In this document: in pieces, positions 8,349-17,765 of the stretch
Position numbering within the stretch: position 1 is the stretch's first letter
Layout: each line of letters begins with the position of its first letter
Assembly: GCF_000330505.1 (NCBI RefSeq)
Contig: NW_004440113.1
Coordinates: 202,158-220,571 of the forward strand
Direction of reading: 5' to 3'
DNA: 18,414 nucleotides
From: Entamoeba invadens IP1
Taxonomy: Eukaryota > Evosea > Mastigamoebida > Endamoebidae
Position numbers and translations under genes: made by a program
Notes under the pieces: generated by a model
The model's input: the letters and a program-made list of their open reading frames with translations, nothing else
The model's database searches: none
What the model was told of the DNA's origin: nothing

Positions 8349-9683
8349 TTTCATTTCGATTAAAAACAATTATCATTTTAAACATAAATTTCAATTATTT
8401 TGTTATTAAGACAGATTCGTAAATAATATCAATAAGTATATAATCATAATATGAACAAGATAAAAACACACTTTGTTATTTCCCATCTCAAGTTGGCGAG
8501 ATATAATTATTGTTTTTGTTTACTGATTATTGTGGCGATTTTTTTGATTGTATTTATTTTTTTGGCATTTATGACTAATTATTACCATTGTTTAAAATTG
8601 AAACTTTGACTCGAAATATACAGTGTAAATTATAACTTGATTTATGAGAGTGGGCCTTATGGGGAACTGAACATTATGAATTTGATTTTTGTATCCTCAG
8701 AAAAATATTTATTAATAAGGATAGCTTTAATCCTGAAGATACACCTTATCCTCAAGAAACCCTTTAGTTTGAAAATATATGTTTACACACTCAAAAGGTT
8801 TACATGTCTTATATTTTAATTTGTTTTTACAATAAACATGTAAAGTATATCAGTGAATTATTTTATATTAATTTTTATAATACAATCATAAAAAGTAACT
8901 GTATTATCATGTTATTATTTTACTATTCAAATACAATTGTGGTGTCATTTTTATAATTGTATTATTTATGTTTGTAGTTAGACATAATAAATTAAAAAAA
9001 TAATACAAATTGGATAATATTGTTTACATGTTCTTATCGACAGTGAGTTATTGGTAAATTATAGTTTAAATGTAATTACACAATGATAATAGTCACACTT
9101 GTTTTAAATATAAAAGATATATTCAATTATCAAAAATGTGTCAAAAACAATTATAATCTTTGGTTAATGTTTACATCAACAATTCCATTTAAACATGATT
9201 GTTAATTATTATATTATCATTCTGTGTTTTGTCATATTGATAACCATGTGTGTGATTATCAAAAAATACATTTTTAATATGAAATACACTTGTTTAAATA
9301 TGAATATTTTTTTTAAAAAATACAATTATTTTTTTGTTTACCAAATAATTTTTTGTAATCACTTTTTTTAACATAAAAAATAATTAATTGATTATTTTTT
9401 ATATTTATAATTATCTGACACGCATTTCAAACCTTTTTTTACAAGTTCTTAATTATTTTACGTATGTTTTTGACTTCAAATAAATATTGTCAGCCCAAGC
9501 ATTTTGAAGGATATTCAATGTATATTTGTTGGAAATTTAAAAAAATATATATTATTTACCTTAATATTTAAAAAAATCACAAAATAATATTATCCAGATA
9601 CCCGAAAAAATAATTGTCAAATCAAAAACAACCTACAGAACAATTCTAATTTATAATTTAATAAATAAAATAAAATTGTTATA

Positions 9684-9709
9684 GTCACCAGCAGGCGTCT
9701 CCATTTTTT
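9684..9709 (+). repeat. hAT left end: 8-bp target duplication plus 18-bp TIR
   Basis: GTCACCAG at 9684-9691 is followed by the TIR at 9692-9709. Beyond 18 bp the similarity to the other end falls away quickly. Confidence 0.88.
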
Positions 9710-11396
9710 GCTTTTCAGTATTTAGAGATTATACTGGTATTTTTTGTTTAATTTTGGCAAAAAATAATAGTAAATGAATAAACCGGTTTTTGGTATCATT
9801 TGGTTAAATTAAATCACGGTTGAAAAAAAATTAATTAGGCATGAATGAATTTTGGTAAACAAAACAAAAAAACAAAAATGTTATTAAGATTAAAAAAATA
9901 AATATTTTTTGCCATTAAATCTAATTATTTTTAAAAACTACCAAAATATATACACATTTTTTTACAAAAACGATTTAAATATATATTTCGACATTTAAAT
10001 ACAATTGGTATTGGTAAAAACATTTTTTACTTAACCCCAAAATAGTTAAAAAAAACCAATTAATATTATTATAAAAATTTATATCATCAATCTTTATTTC
10101 TAGCTCATCACATATCATATTTATATACATGTGTGATTTATATACACATAGTATTTTTATAAATTTTCGTTTTTTTTTCAATTGGAAGCCATATCTATCT
10201 GTTTTTAAATGATGTGTTGTGTCAGAATGTCCAAATAATTAAGATAAGTCCCAAGTTAAGTGTTTAAACTAATACTCCTGTTTTTATAGATATTTTAAAT
10301 TGTAATATAAAAACCAAAATGATAATTTGGGAAAAATCATTTTTTGGACACTCTGGTTGTGTGTTTCTCATTTTTGTTTATTTCAACTTTTGTCATTTTT
10401 AAAAACACAAAATTTTCGTTACATTCAATTCATATTCTTATTGTATCATATTTTAGAATTCATTACTTTGAATTGTACTATATATTAAATTTACTAATTC
10501 ATATTGTTGGATTGATGTTAGAATAATCTTAAATAAGTTTGTATTTAACACAACTCATATAATGAGAATATATAAATGTTGTCATTTTGCATATTATTCG
10601 TTTAAATTTTTAAACATTACCACTTTTTTAACAAAATACAATTTTTAAAATTTGTTGATTTCAATATTCACAACATAATTCATGTATTACTAAACAATGA
10701 TACAGATGTGGGTATGTATTATTGTTTGACAAATTGTGCTTTTTTATCTATTTCAAAATGTTAACTCTTTATTCTTTGTTTCATGTCCAACTGTTTTAAT
10801 TTATGCGTCGTTCAATTCATATTTTAATGAATAATTTTTTGAGACAAATAGTAGAACTAAATAATAAACAATCTGCTTTTGTATTGTTATAAAATACACA
10901 AATAAACTACTCAAATACTTTTGTTTAAAACATGTGTTGTTGTTAAACTTTAATCATATTTTACGAAAAACAAATTATAAATGTATTGTTATCACTGGTG
11001 TATTTGGATGAAGGTGTTAATTTTTATAAATATAAAAATTGTGTTATGTTTAGTTAAACGTATCAACTTGTTACATTCAACTCAACAATTTGAATCAAAG
11101 AAATACAATTAAAATACATTTACACTAAAACCATTTTGTTCAAACAAATAAGTTTTATGAACACCTAACATAATTGGAATCGAAATAATAACGAAGTTGA
11201 AATTGAATAATAAAGATTAAGATAACTATTGCTATTTTCAAATATGTTGTTTTTGTTCGTTTATGTGTTATAATAAGTTATCATTGCAACAATTTGCAGA
11301 AAAAACACCTTAAGTTTAAAGTAGTTAATTTAATGTAAACAATATTTTACATTCTAAATTCATTAAAAGTTTAATCTTATAATTTCTCCATTATTT
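9710..11396. other. Non-coding part of the hAT element
   Basis: About 1.7 kb downstream of the hAT transposase and inside the element. Very AT-rich, with no reading frame showing family motifs. The only structured item I can support is the MITE-like insertion at 10223-10355. Such a long tail is unusual for a compact hAT and may include other unrecognised insertions. Confidence 0.45.
10223..10355. mobile_element. 133-bp MITE-like element nested in the hAT
   Basis: The ends read CAGAATGTCCAAA and, on the opposite strand, CAGAGTGTCCAAA. Similarity continues for about 40 bases with a 3-base offset, including a shared TCCCAA block. Both sides carry GTTGTGT directly abutting the ends (10216-10222 and 10356-10362), a 7-bp target duplication. 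There is no coding capacity. The CAG start suggests mobilisation by a hAT-type transposase, but hAT duplications are normally 8 bp, so the source is open. Confidence 0.65.
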
Positions 11397-13456
11397 TTAG
11401 CTTATTTCAATTTTTTCGCTTTCAAATTCCAAATCTGAAATTTCGATTTCCATATTTTTTAAAGATTTATTGTGAATAAGAAGCATCATCTTTTCAACCG
11501 AACTTTCATTCATTCTTGGCCGGAAATACATTTTTAAACGGCTAAAAGCCGATTCACATCAAGTAGAAGAAAAGTTCATTGAAAGACATAAAAATAAAAC
11601 TTCTTGTAAAAGTGGATATTCCGAAGTTATAAACATTCTATAATCATAAATCGAGATGTTTTTGATCTTCATCCTTTTTATCCAATATCGACTGCCTAAT
11701 AGTTTTAATATCATTGTTTTCTTTAAAAAGATTTACTTCACCTTCGAACCTTTTCATCCAATTCTGCTCTCCATATTTGTCTGTTATGAAATCGTCAAAT
11801 ACGTTCCAGCAGTAGAGGTCAGTATCAACCATAAATTCATTTCGCAGTGCTAAACTTTTTTCCTCAACTTTACGACGTTTGAACTCATTTTGTGTGAAAA
11901 TGTGTTTGCAAATTACTGTTCCACATATCGACCCAAACCTCAATTTTAAATTTATAAAAATGCATTCGAATATTGACTTCAACTTTTTGAAATTTTCTTC
12001 TGTGTAACCTGGAGCATTTTCAGTGAATAGGTGAAATGAGAGAGACAGAAAAGAAGAAAATACACGCCTTTCAAGTTCTTCATTCATTTTAATCAAATCG
12101 TCATTCAATTCTCTGATTTTGAACAGTTCTCTTGGAAGAAAACGCTTTTTGTATTGTAAACGCGTCAGTGTTTGTTTGAACAGACACAACACGTCGCGAA
12201 TTACCCCTACAATAAAAATGAAATCCGATGACTCTAAAATCTGTAAACACTCATCAATTGAGTATCCTGGTATGTATTCGATACATTCATCGTCAATATG
12301 TTTCTGCATCTTTTTGGTATTATTACTTAGGTCCTCTTTTTCTTTTACAATGATTTTTTTCTTTTTTTCTAAATCCTTTTTAAGTTTTTGTTCTTGTTTC
12401 TGTTGAAGGTATTTTATAATTTCCACTCTCAATTTATACACCGAAGCTAAAGATGCCCATGTTGATACCCACCGAGTTGCACAATAACCTTTGACTCCCT
12501 CTGAACTATATTTTAAAAAATCCTCTTTATTTTCAAGTTTATTCACGATAGAAAGACAAAATTTGATCGATTTGGAAACTGCCCAATGTTCGCACGTATT
12601 TTTGATAATAATATTTAATTTGTGGCAACTGCAGTGAACTCTGTTATATTTGACACCAAGAGTTTTCATATTAACAAAAACACCCGCGAACCCATTCACA
12701 CCCACTACATTTGCACCACCATCAGTTGTTACGTTTCTAATTTTTTGTATTTCTATTCCAATTTTTTCGAGTCTTTTTATAACTTCTTCGAATATATTTT
12801 GACCGGTTGACTTTTTTTCAAGTATAAATGCTGAAACCAAATATTCAAAAACTTCAAAATAAGCGGTAACAAACCTCATAATCACCAAATAGTACTTTTT
12901 CTTGGAAACTTTGCTTTCATCGAGCTGTAACCCAATATAAACAGACTTTTTTGAAAGTGCGGCCCGATTATTGTTAATGTTTTCAGTTGTTGTTTGGTTT
13001 CTTTTCAGAGTAGAATAACTTGAGTGTAGATGGTTGTCAAAAAGTTCTCCATTTTTGTTGCTCAAATCTCTAAACTTTTTGCATAACTCGATAATTTCGT
13101 TTCCTTTTGTTAGGGGAATATGATTTTCGCTCATTATTGTTGTCATTTGCGTTGTAAATTTTTTACAATCTTTGACAATTTCCTTCAATTTTTCTTTTTT
13201 TATTAACACATTCAAGACTGTCTTTTTATTATAAGAGTCTCTACCTTTTTCATAAGCCACTGAAATTCTTGAGAGAGTTTCTTTGTTGATTGTTGAATGA
13301 TATTCTTCAAAATGCGAAGATGCAAAGTTGTTTGTAATCACTTTATTACAAATTAAACAGGTAAAAATTGTGTAACCTTTAAGTACAAGAAACCTTTCTT
13401 TAGTCCATTTTTCTTCTTTTACTGGGAATTGTACAAGGTGCTTTTGAACGAAACAT
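11397..13456 (-). pseudogene. hAT transposase (ZBED/BED-finger type), disrupted
   Basis: Transposase of the surrounding hAT element. The main open frame covers 13470-11644. Its N-terminal part has a BED-type zinc finger (CLIC, then H and H in SSHFEEYHS) but no ATG. The nearest ATG (13456) is in another frame and joins if one A is removed from the A run at 13408-13412. Counting from codon 13341, the hAT core follows: LQLDES (D141), TTDGGANVVG (D207), CSCHKLN (C237/H240) and ATRWVS (289-293). A lysine/glutamate-rich coiled insertion lies at about 312-350. After the stop near 11644 the C-terminal hAT dimerisation domain continues in another frame (YPLLQEV, then CESAFSRLK, ending at TAA 11397-11399). 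It needs one A fewer at 11659-11663 and contains a TGA at 11559-11561 where serine is expected. Family assignment is firm; the copy is probably dead unless the breaks are sequence errors. Confidence 0.85.
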
Positions 13457-13807
13457 AAATTTGTTTGAATTTATTAAATTTTAAATTGATACATTGATTT
13501 TAAACAATTCAGTATTTGGTTAATTTTGGTTAAAATATTTATTTTTTTTTCAAAAAAAACACAAAAATTACAATTGCCGATTTTATTTTAGTTTCGAAAA
13601 TTTTAACAATAAATCATCAAAATTATTAATTTTTTAAATTTTTGTTTTTATGTTCATTTTTGAAGAATTTGAAGAAAAAATAACTTATAATAACTTATTT
13701 TATTATTTGATATAATTATGTTTTTAAAAACAAAAAAATACTATTAAAAAATGGTTTTGGATATATATTAAAATGGTAAATAATTGATAACGTGAGTATT
13801 TTCGAGT

Positions 13808-13833
13808 AAAAAATGGAGACGCCTGGTCACCCG
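13808..13833 (-). repeat. hAT right end: 18-bp TIR plus 8-bp target duplication
   Basis: The TIR at 13808-13825 is the exact reverse complement of 9692-9709. GTCACCCG follows at 13826-13833. Confidence 0.88.
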
Positions 13834-13885
13834 CTTAAAGCAATAAAAACAAGACAAATGGTCTAAAAAACTATAATTTATTTTT
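13834..13885 (+). repeat. Inner part of the left TIR of the interrupted element
   Basis: Continues the host element's left TIR after the hAT target duplication. It is imperfectly complementary to about 14830-14867, sharing GACAAA, GGTCTAAA and AAAC blocks in order, with one or two small gaps. Confidence 0.6.
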
Positions 13886-14049
13886 TATACTATAATTGTA
13901 AAAAAAACAGTAAAAATAACACAAATAACATTAAAAAAGAAAAAACAAAAAAATCACATTGAATCAATTTTTTTCAAAGCTTTTTAATTGGTTTAAAAGA
14001 CGACGTCAATCTTAAAACGGGGGCATTTTCCTTATCTTCTTTTAATTTT

Positions 14050-14667
14050 TTAATGCTCTTTTTTCTTCCCTTTCTTTTTTAATTCAATTTGGAAAAGGAG
14101 TAATCCTGTTGTTCTTTTCTTTTGAGGCAACGGAAATCGCTTTGGAATAAATTGTTGAAAAAATTCTCTGTATTGGGGTGTTTCTTTAAATTTACAATGT
14201 TCAATAAATACACGGCAATTTGGGGTGTTTTGTCAATCCAGTTGATTACAACAGCTTGTTAAAAGCAATAATATAAAAAATAGGTGTTGTAACCACAAAA
14301 AATCCATTAACATGATCAACTCTTTAAGTCTGTTTCCGAGTTCAATATTGTGAAAATGTTTTTTCTTTCCAAAACAAATTACCATCCATTTCTTCCTTCT
14401 CGACTTCTTCTTGAAAAAGCAAATTTACAAAACTGTTTTTCACTTTAAAAGTAGACATTCTTCTTTTAAGCCTACCAAATATCCCCAAATCAACAACTTA
14501 AAGGAAACGAGAAGCATACTGAGTTAAGCCTACAAAGGTTATGTTATTTTCAGCGAGCAACACAATGAATCTGATACATCCAAAGAATCGGTTGAATTGT
14601 CGAAAACTATCGCAATAGCAGGTTTGGTCTTTTTGGTATTGTCCAAATAAATGCACGTGTACGGCAT
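14050..14667 (-). pseudogene. Decayed piggyBac-like transposase remnant
   Basis: On the minus strand, one frame from the ATG at 14667 reads KTKPAIAIVFDN. A second frame over the same stretch reads on to FIVLLAENNITFVG. Together these resemble the piggyBac block with the second catalytic aspartate (DNFF, then the L..L....VGT segment). Farther on, a C-terminal-looking piece (VFIEHCKFKETPQYREFF, then basic residues) ends at TAA 14050-14052 and resembles the end of piggyBac proteins. Multiple frameshifts and stops separate the pieces, and the stretch is short for a full transposase. It belongs to the element that the hAT interrupted. It is too decayed for a firm family call. Confidence 0.4.
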
Positions 14668-14829
14668 TTTCCATTAAAAATGATTTTCAGTTAACCTTTA
14701 ATCTATTTTTGACAATGTATTATAATTAAGTAAAATTTTAGTTTATTTTGAAATACTTGCAATACAAAGAAATAAATGTCAAATTGAAACACTATATAAA
14801 ATCATAATTTCAAAAAACAATAATATGGT

Positions 14830-14879
14830 TTCTTTAGACCGTTTGTCGGAAATTTATACCTTTTAGCGGGTGACTATAA
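14830..14879 (-). repeat. Right TIR of the interrupted element
   Basis: Read outward-in on the minus strand it begins TTATAGTCACCCGCTAAAAG and runs on to GACAAACGGTCTAAAG. It pairs with 9679-9691 joined to 13834-13885. Confidence 0.6.
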
Positions 14880-14990
14880 ATCAATAAAAACAAATCAATA
14901 CAACCAAAAATTAAAAAAAATTAAAAATTTACCACAGTCAATAAACGAAGTTTCAACAATACCACATAGATTTTTCAATGATTATTTCCA

Positions 14991-15026
14991 TTATAAATCA
15001 TTTAATATTTATTAAATGATTTATAA
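14991..15026. repeat. Perfect 16-bp stem hairpin with 4-base loop
   Basis: The arms 14991-15006 and 15011-15026 are exact reverse complements around ATTT. All but one of the stem pairs in each arm is A-T. It lies about 110 bp outside the right end of the interrupted element. It could be a small palindromic repeat or a cruciform-prone site; no termination role is shown. Confidence 0.6.
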
Positions 15027-15053
15027 AATATGTACACGCTACATATATATAAA

Positions 15054-15073
15054 CAGCATATATATATATGCTG
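15054..15073. repeat. 20-bp perfect palindrome around an AT microsatellite
   Basis: CAGCATATATATATATGCTG is identical to its reverse complement, flanked by AAA on the left and CTGTTT on the right, so the symmetry nearly extends further. An AACAGCA core also occurs inverted near 16860, but that is too short to call a TIR. Confidence 0.5.
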
Positions 15074-15079
15074 CTGTTT

Positions 15080-15537
15080 GTTTTTTCATCGGATATTGTT
15101 TGAATATATCCCTTACTGTAATGGTATCAAGCTTTGTTACTCTTGTTCATAAATTGCAACCATTTCCTTGATATCACGAGACACTATAACACGTTGGTTG
15201 AATAAATTATTTGATTTTATAATTGCAAAGACTGTGTCAGAAGACTTAAAACGAGTCAACTTGGATAGTAACCAAGTAATCGAAAATTAAAAAAAGTTTT
15301 CCAATTATAATAAATCCCATATTGTACATCATTCAACTTTTATGAAATAGGTTTCAATAATTAAGCAGACAATAAAAATAAAAATTGGTAAATTCCTGGT
15401 AATATCTCATCCGAAACAATTAATGTTGGTTTTGCAAGATAAAAAAGTCGTTGTACTATGCTTACATGTATTTAATACAATGAAAAAAATCGCTTTTCTA
15501 ATATTTTTTTTTTCAAAATACATTTATAAGTGTAGAA
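15080..15537. other. Spacer upstream of the pogo-like remnant
   Basis: May contain the decayed DNA-binding half of the pogo-like transposase, but I could not recognise a helix-turn-helix or a CENP-B domain in any frame. Confidence 0.3.
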
Positions 15538-16720
15538 TTGTTAATAAAATACCCATATGTTACATTCTCTTCGTCAGAAACTGGGTTTATTAATAAATCC
15601 ATTTTAAAAACTGGCTTGTTGAATATTTTATACCTAATGTTCACGTTATTAAAACCATCAATAGTATTCCTCATAATACATATACCTTTTATTAATGGAC
15701 CAATTCTCCGGCCATGTCAACAATGAAATTTATAATATTCTGGATGTTAATTATATTAAAAAATGTTGCTATATTAGCCATAGTTCACGTTGTGTTCAAC
15801 CTTTGGACTTTGCGTTTTTCAGAGCATAAAAACAATTTCAACTTCTTGTGATATATTTCAAACAAAAATACTATTTTGTTATGAAAAACAACAACTTGTT
15901 TCTTAGCATAGTTGTTTTAAAACCAGTCCGAAACCGTATAACATTTAACTCGAATATTCGTTGATTAAAGCATCATAAGCAACGTATTTCATAGTTGAAT
16001 AAATATTAAAATCCAGTCAGACGGCGAGTGATGCTATACATGGATTAAATGATCGAGTTGCAACAAAAGAATGTACATTCAAAAGCATTGAAAAACATTT
16101 GACCTATTTTGAACACAATGCCACACCATATTATATCTAAGCGTCATTTCATCGGTGAGGTTTGGTTATACATTTTTTGAATAAAGTGGGGATATTTATT
16201 GATATAATGAGTGCTTCTTTGGTTGAAGGCTATAAATATTTTATTTTGAATGTACTCGATGATGAGAGTGTTAAAAAACTAAATGCACCCGTAAATGAAG
16301 TGTGTAGGATGTCTATATATTCTTTTTCAAGTGTATTCAATGATACATTTTTCTTGTTTCTAATCAAACAACATTTGATACATTTAGGAAACAAAGGTAT
16401 TGATGCACAAGCTGTAACTGCAACTTTAGATTTTTTTTAAAATATAATTGAATAAAAATAACACGTGTATTTCCAATAAAAGACATACCACCACCTGAAA
16501 TAACAACAGGAAACATAAAGAAATGTAAAAATAAAGTGGAGTCGGCTTTTATTAAGCACAAACCCACCAAAGAAAAATCAAAAACAAGTCACTTAAAACG
16601 TATAAAAATATGAGAAAAAACAAAGATAGATACAAAGAACTGAGAAAAATAAAACAATTGAAAATGAAACAAACACCACAACAATTTGCCAATAAAGGTT
16701 TCATAGCTTTTTCTAAATAA
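15538..16720 (+). pseudogene. Decayed pogo/CENP-B-type (DDE_1) transposase
   Basis: Remnant of a transposase with the DDE_1 domain shared by pogo, Tigger and jerky-like proteins. In order on the plus strand: SSSETGFINKS (15565-15600), matching the DETGF block with the catalytic aspartate replaced by serine; a GHVNNEIYNIL piece near 15713 in another frame, matching the block after the second aspartate; and SHSSRCVQPLDFAFFRA (about 15777-15828), closely matching the hallmark HSSH.LQPLD..FRP block. Later frames (16162-16440, then PIKDIPPPEITTG and a lysine-rich tail to TAA 16718-16720) continue as a plausible C-terminal region. Several stops and frameshifts show it is dead. Its TIRs and TA target site were not found. 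Confidence 0.65.
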
Positions 16721-17717
16721 AAAATGAAATTTTTAAGCTTCTTTTTTTTAATTTAATAGTAATATTTATAGTAAATTATAGTTTGCTATTTTTTGTCTTG
16801 ATTTTTTAAGGGTTTTTTTGTCATATTTTAATAGTTTTTAACAATTATTTTTATAGTTTGCTGTTTTTTTTTTCTGTGTTGGTCGGTTTTTCAGGCATCT
16901 GTAAACGGATTTAATCAACTTTTTTCTGATATAAAAATATTTTTATTAAAAACATCAGATGATTTTTTTCAAAAAATACTATATCTAATAATATAATTTT
17001 AATAATTTATTTTTCTTCTCCTGAACATATAAAAAATCAGATAATTATTAAATAAAATAACCCGATTTATTAAATGAATCAACGTCTATGTTATATTTAT
17101 TGTATTTATAATGACATAAATAAATGTCTATCTCTTCTGTTTTTAAATGAGAACATTCTTTTGTAAAAAAATCCATCTCATTTTCTATAAAATGTATTAA
17201 AAAAGACAAAAAACAAATGCATTTTTCTTTGGTTATCTTATAAATATATTATTTTATAATTAAATTTATATTACAAATTATTAGTAACGAACGTTCATTT
17301 CCTGTATTGTATTTATTAAATTAATATTAAACTATTTAAGAAACGATTTGGCTTTTTTCACAACAACAAAAATTTTTAATTTGAAAATAGTATAATTACT
17401 ATTTTGTGTAAATTATCACAAAACACATTAAAAGACTGACTTGTTCTCTCGACTAAACTTTACTGATCATACATTTTTCCTTAAAATAGAGCACTTAATA
17501 TAAACCATAATTGTTGTCTCTGACATTTTTCAAATATTAATATATTTGTAATTATTATTTGATTAATCGATACTATAATATACTATATATATATATTATT
17601 TAAGTAAATAGGCATTCCCAAACTCGATTTTAATATTAGTATAAAGGAATACAAAAAAAAGCATAATATCCAAAATAAATCCGATTAAATTTTACCAATA
17701 ACCAATCGTTTTATTTC
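16721..17717. other. AT-rich intergenic DNA
   Basis: Contains two direct copies of TTATAGTTTGCTRTTTTTT (16777-16797 and 16851-16871, 74 bp apart) and an AT microsatellite around 17580-17600. No gene seen. Confidence 0.45.
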
Positions 17718-17765
17718 ATTTTAAAAAGTGTATAATTTGAGAACAGACGATCTTCAAATTTCATA
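17718..17765 (+). promoter_or_regulatory. Candidate Entamoeba-type core promoter
   Basis: Just upstream of the ATG at 17766 there is a TTTTAAAA TATA-like stretch (about 17720), a GAAC tetramer (about 17741) and a TTCAAATTTCA initiator-like stretch immediately before the start. The order and tight spacing fit the three-part Entamoeba promoter (TATA-like, GAAC, Inr) with a very short leader. The match to each consensus is loose, and in AT-rich DNA such matches are easy to find. Confidence 0.3.

Larger units (their letters stand above)
5503..9680. other. Long gene-poor AT-rich region
   Basis: About 4.2 kb with no intact gene. Short open frames exist but have low-complexity composition and no recognisable motifs. 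Listed separately are a possible decayed coding stretch near 6190-6560, a 14-bp inverted repeat pair (7468/8335) and a 20-bp tandem repeat at 8134-8173. Otherwise I see only AT-rich sequence with A/T runs. Confidence 0.5.
9692..13825 (-). mobile_element. hAT-family transposon, 4134 bp
   Basis: Termini are perfect 18-bp inverted repeats, CAGGCGTCTCCATTTTTT at 9692-9709 and its complement at 13808-13825, with the CAG start usual in hAT elements. Flanking 8-mers are GTCACCAG (9684-9691) and GTCACCCG (13826-13833), an 8-bp target duplication with one substitution. The opposite TIR of the interrupted host element has GTCACCCG, so the left copy is the changed one. Inside are one minus-strand hAT transposase and about 1.7 kb of non-coding AT-rich DNA containing a small MITE-like insertion. 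Confidence 0.9.
9681..14878 (-). mobile_element. Older element with TTATAGTCACCCGC termini, split by a hAT
   Basis: The left end (TTATAGTCACC at 9679-9689) and right end (GGTGACTATAA at 14869-14879) are inverted copies. After removing the hAT and one copy of its target duplication, the left TIR continues at 13834. Over about 50 bases it matches the right TIR imperfectly, sharing GTCACCCGCT, GACAAA and GGTCTAAA in order. The restored element would be about 1056 bp. Its interior (14050-14667, minus) holds a badly decayed piggyBac-like reading frame. The outer TTAT/ATAA bases belong to the inverted repeat, so the target duplication is not clear, and they do not give the TTAA pair expected of piggyBac. 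Superfamily therefore remains uncertain. Confidence 0.6.

Noticed and set aside
8637..8819. Plus-strand 60-codon open frame
   Set aside because: Low-complexity I/L/K-rich composition without motifs, as expected by chance in this base composition.
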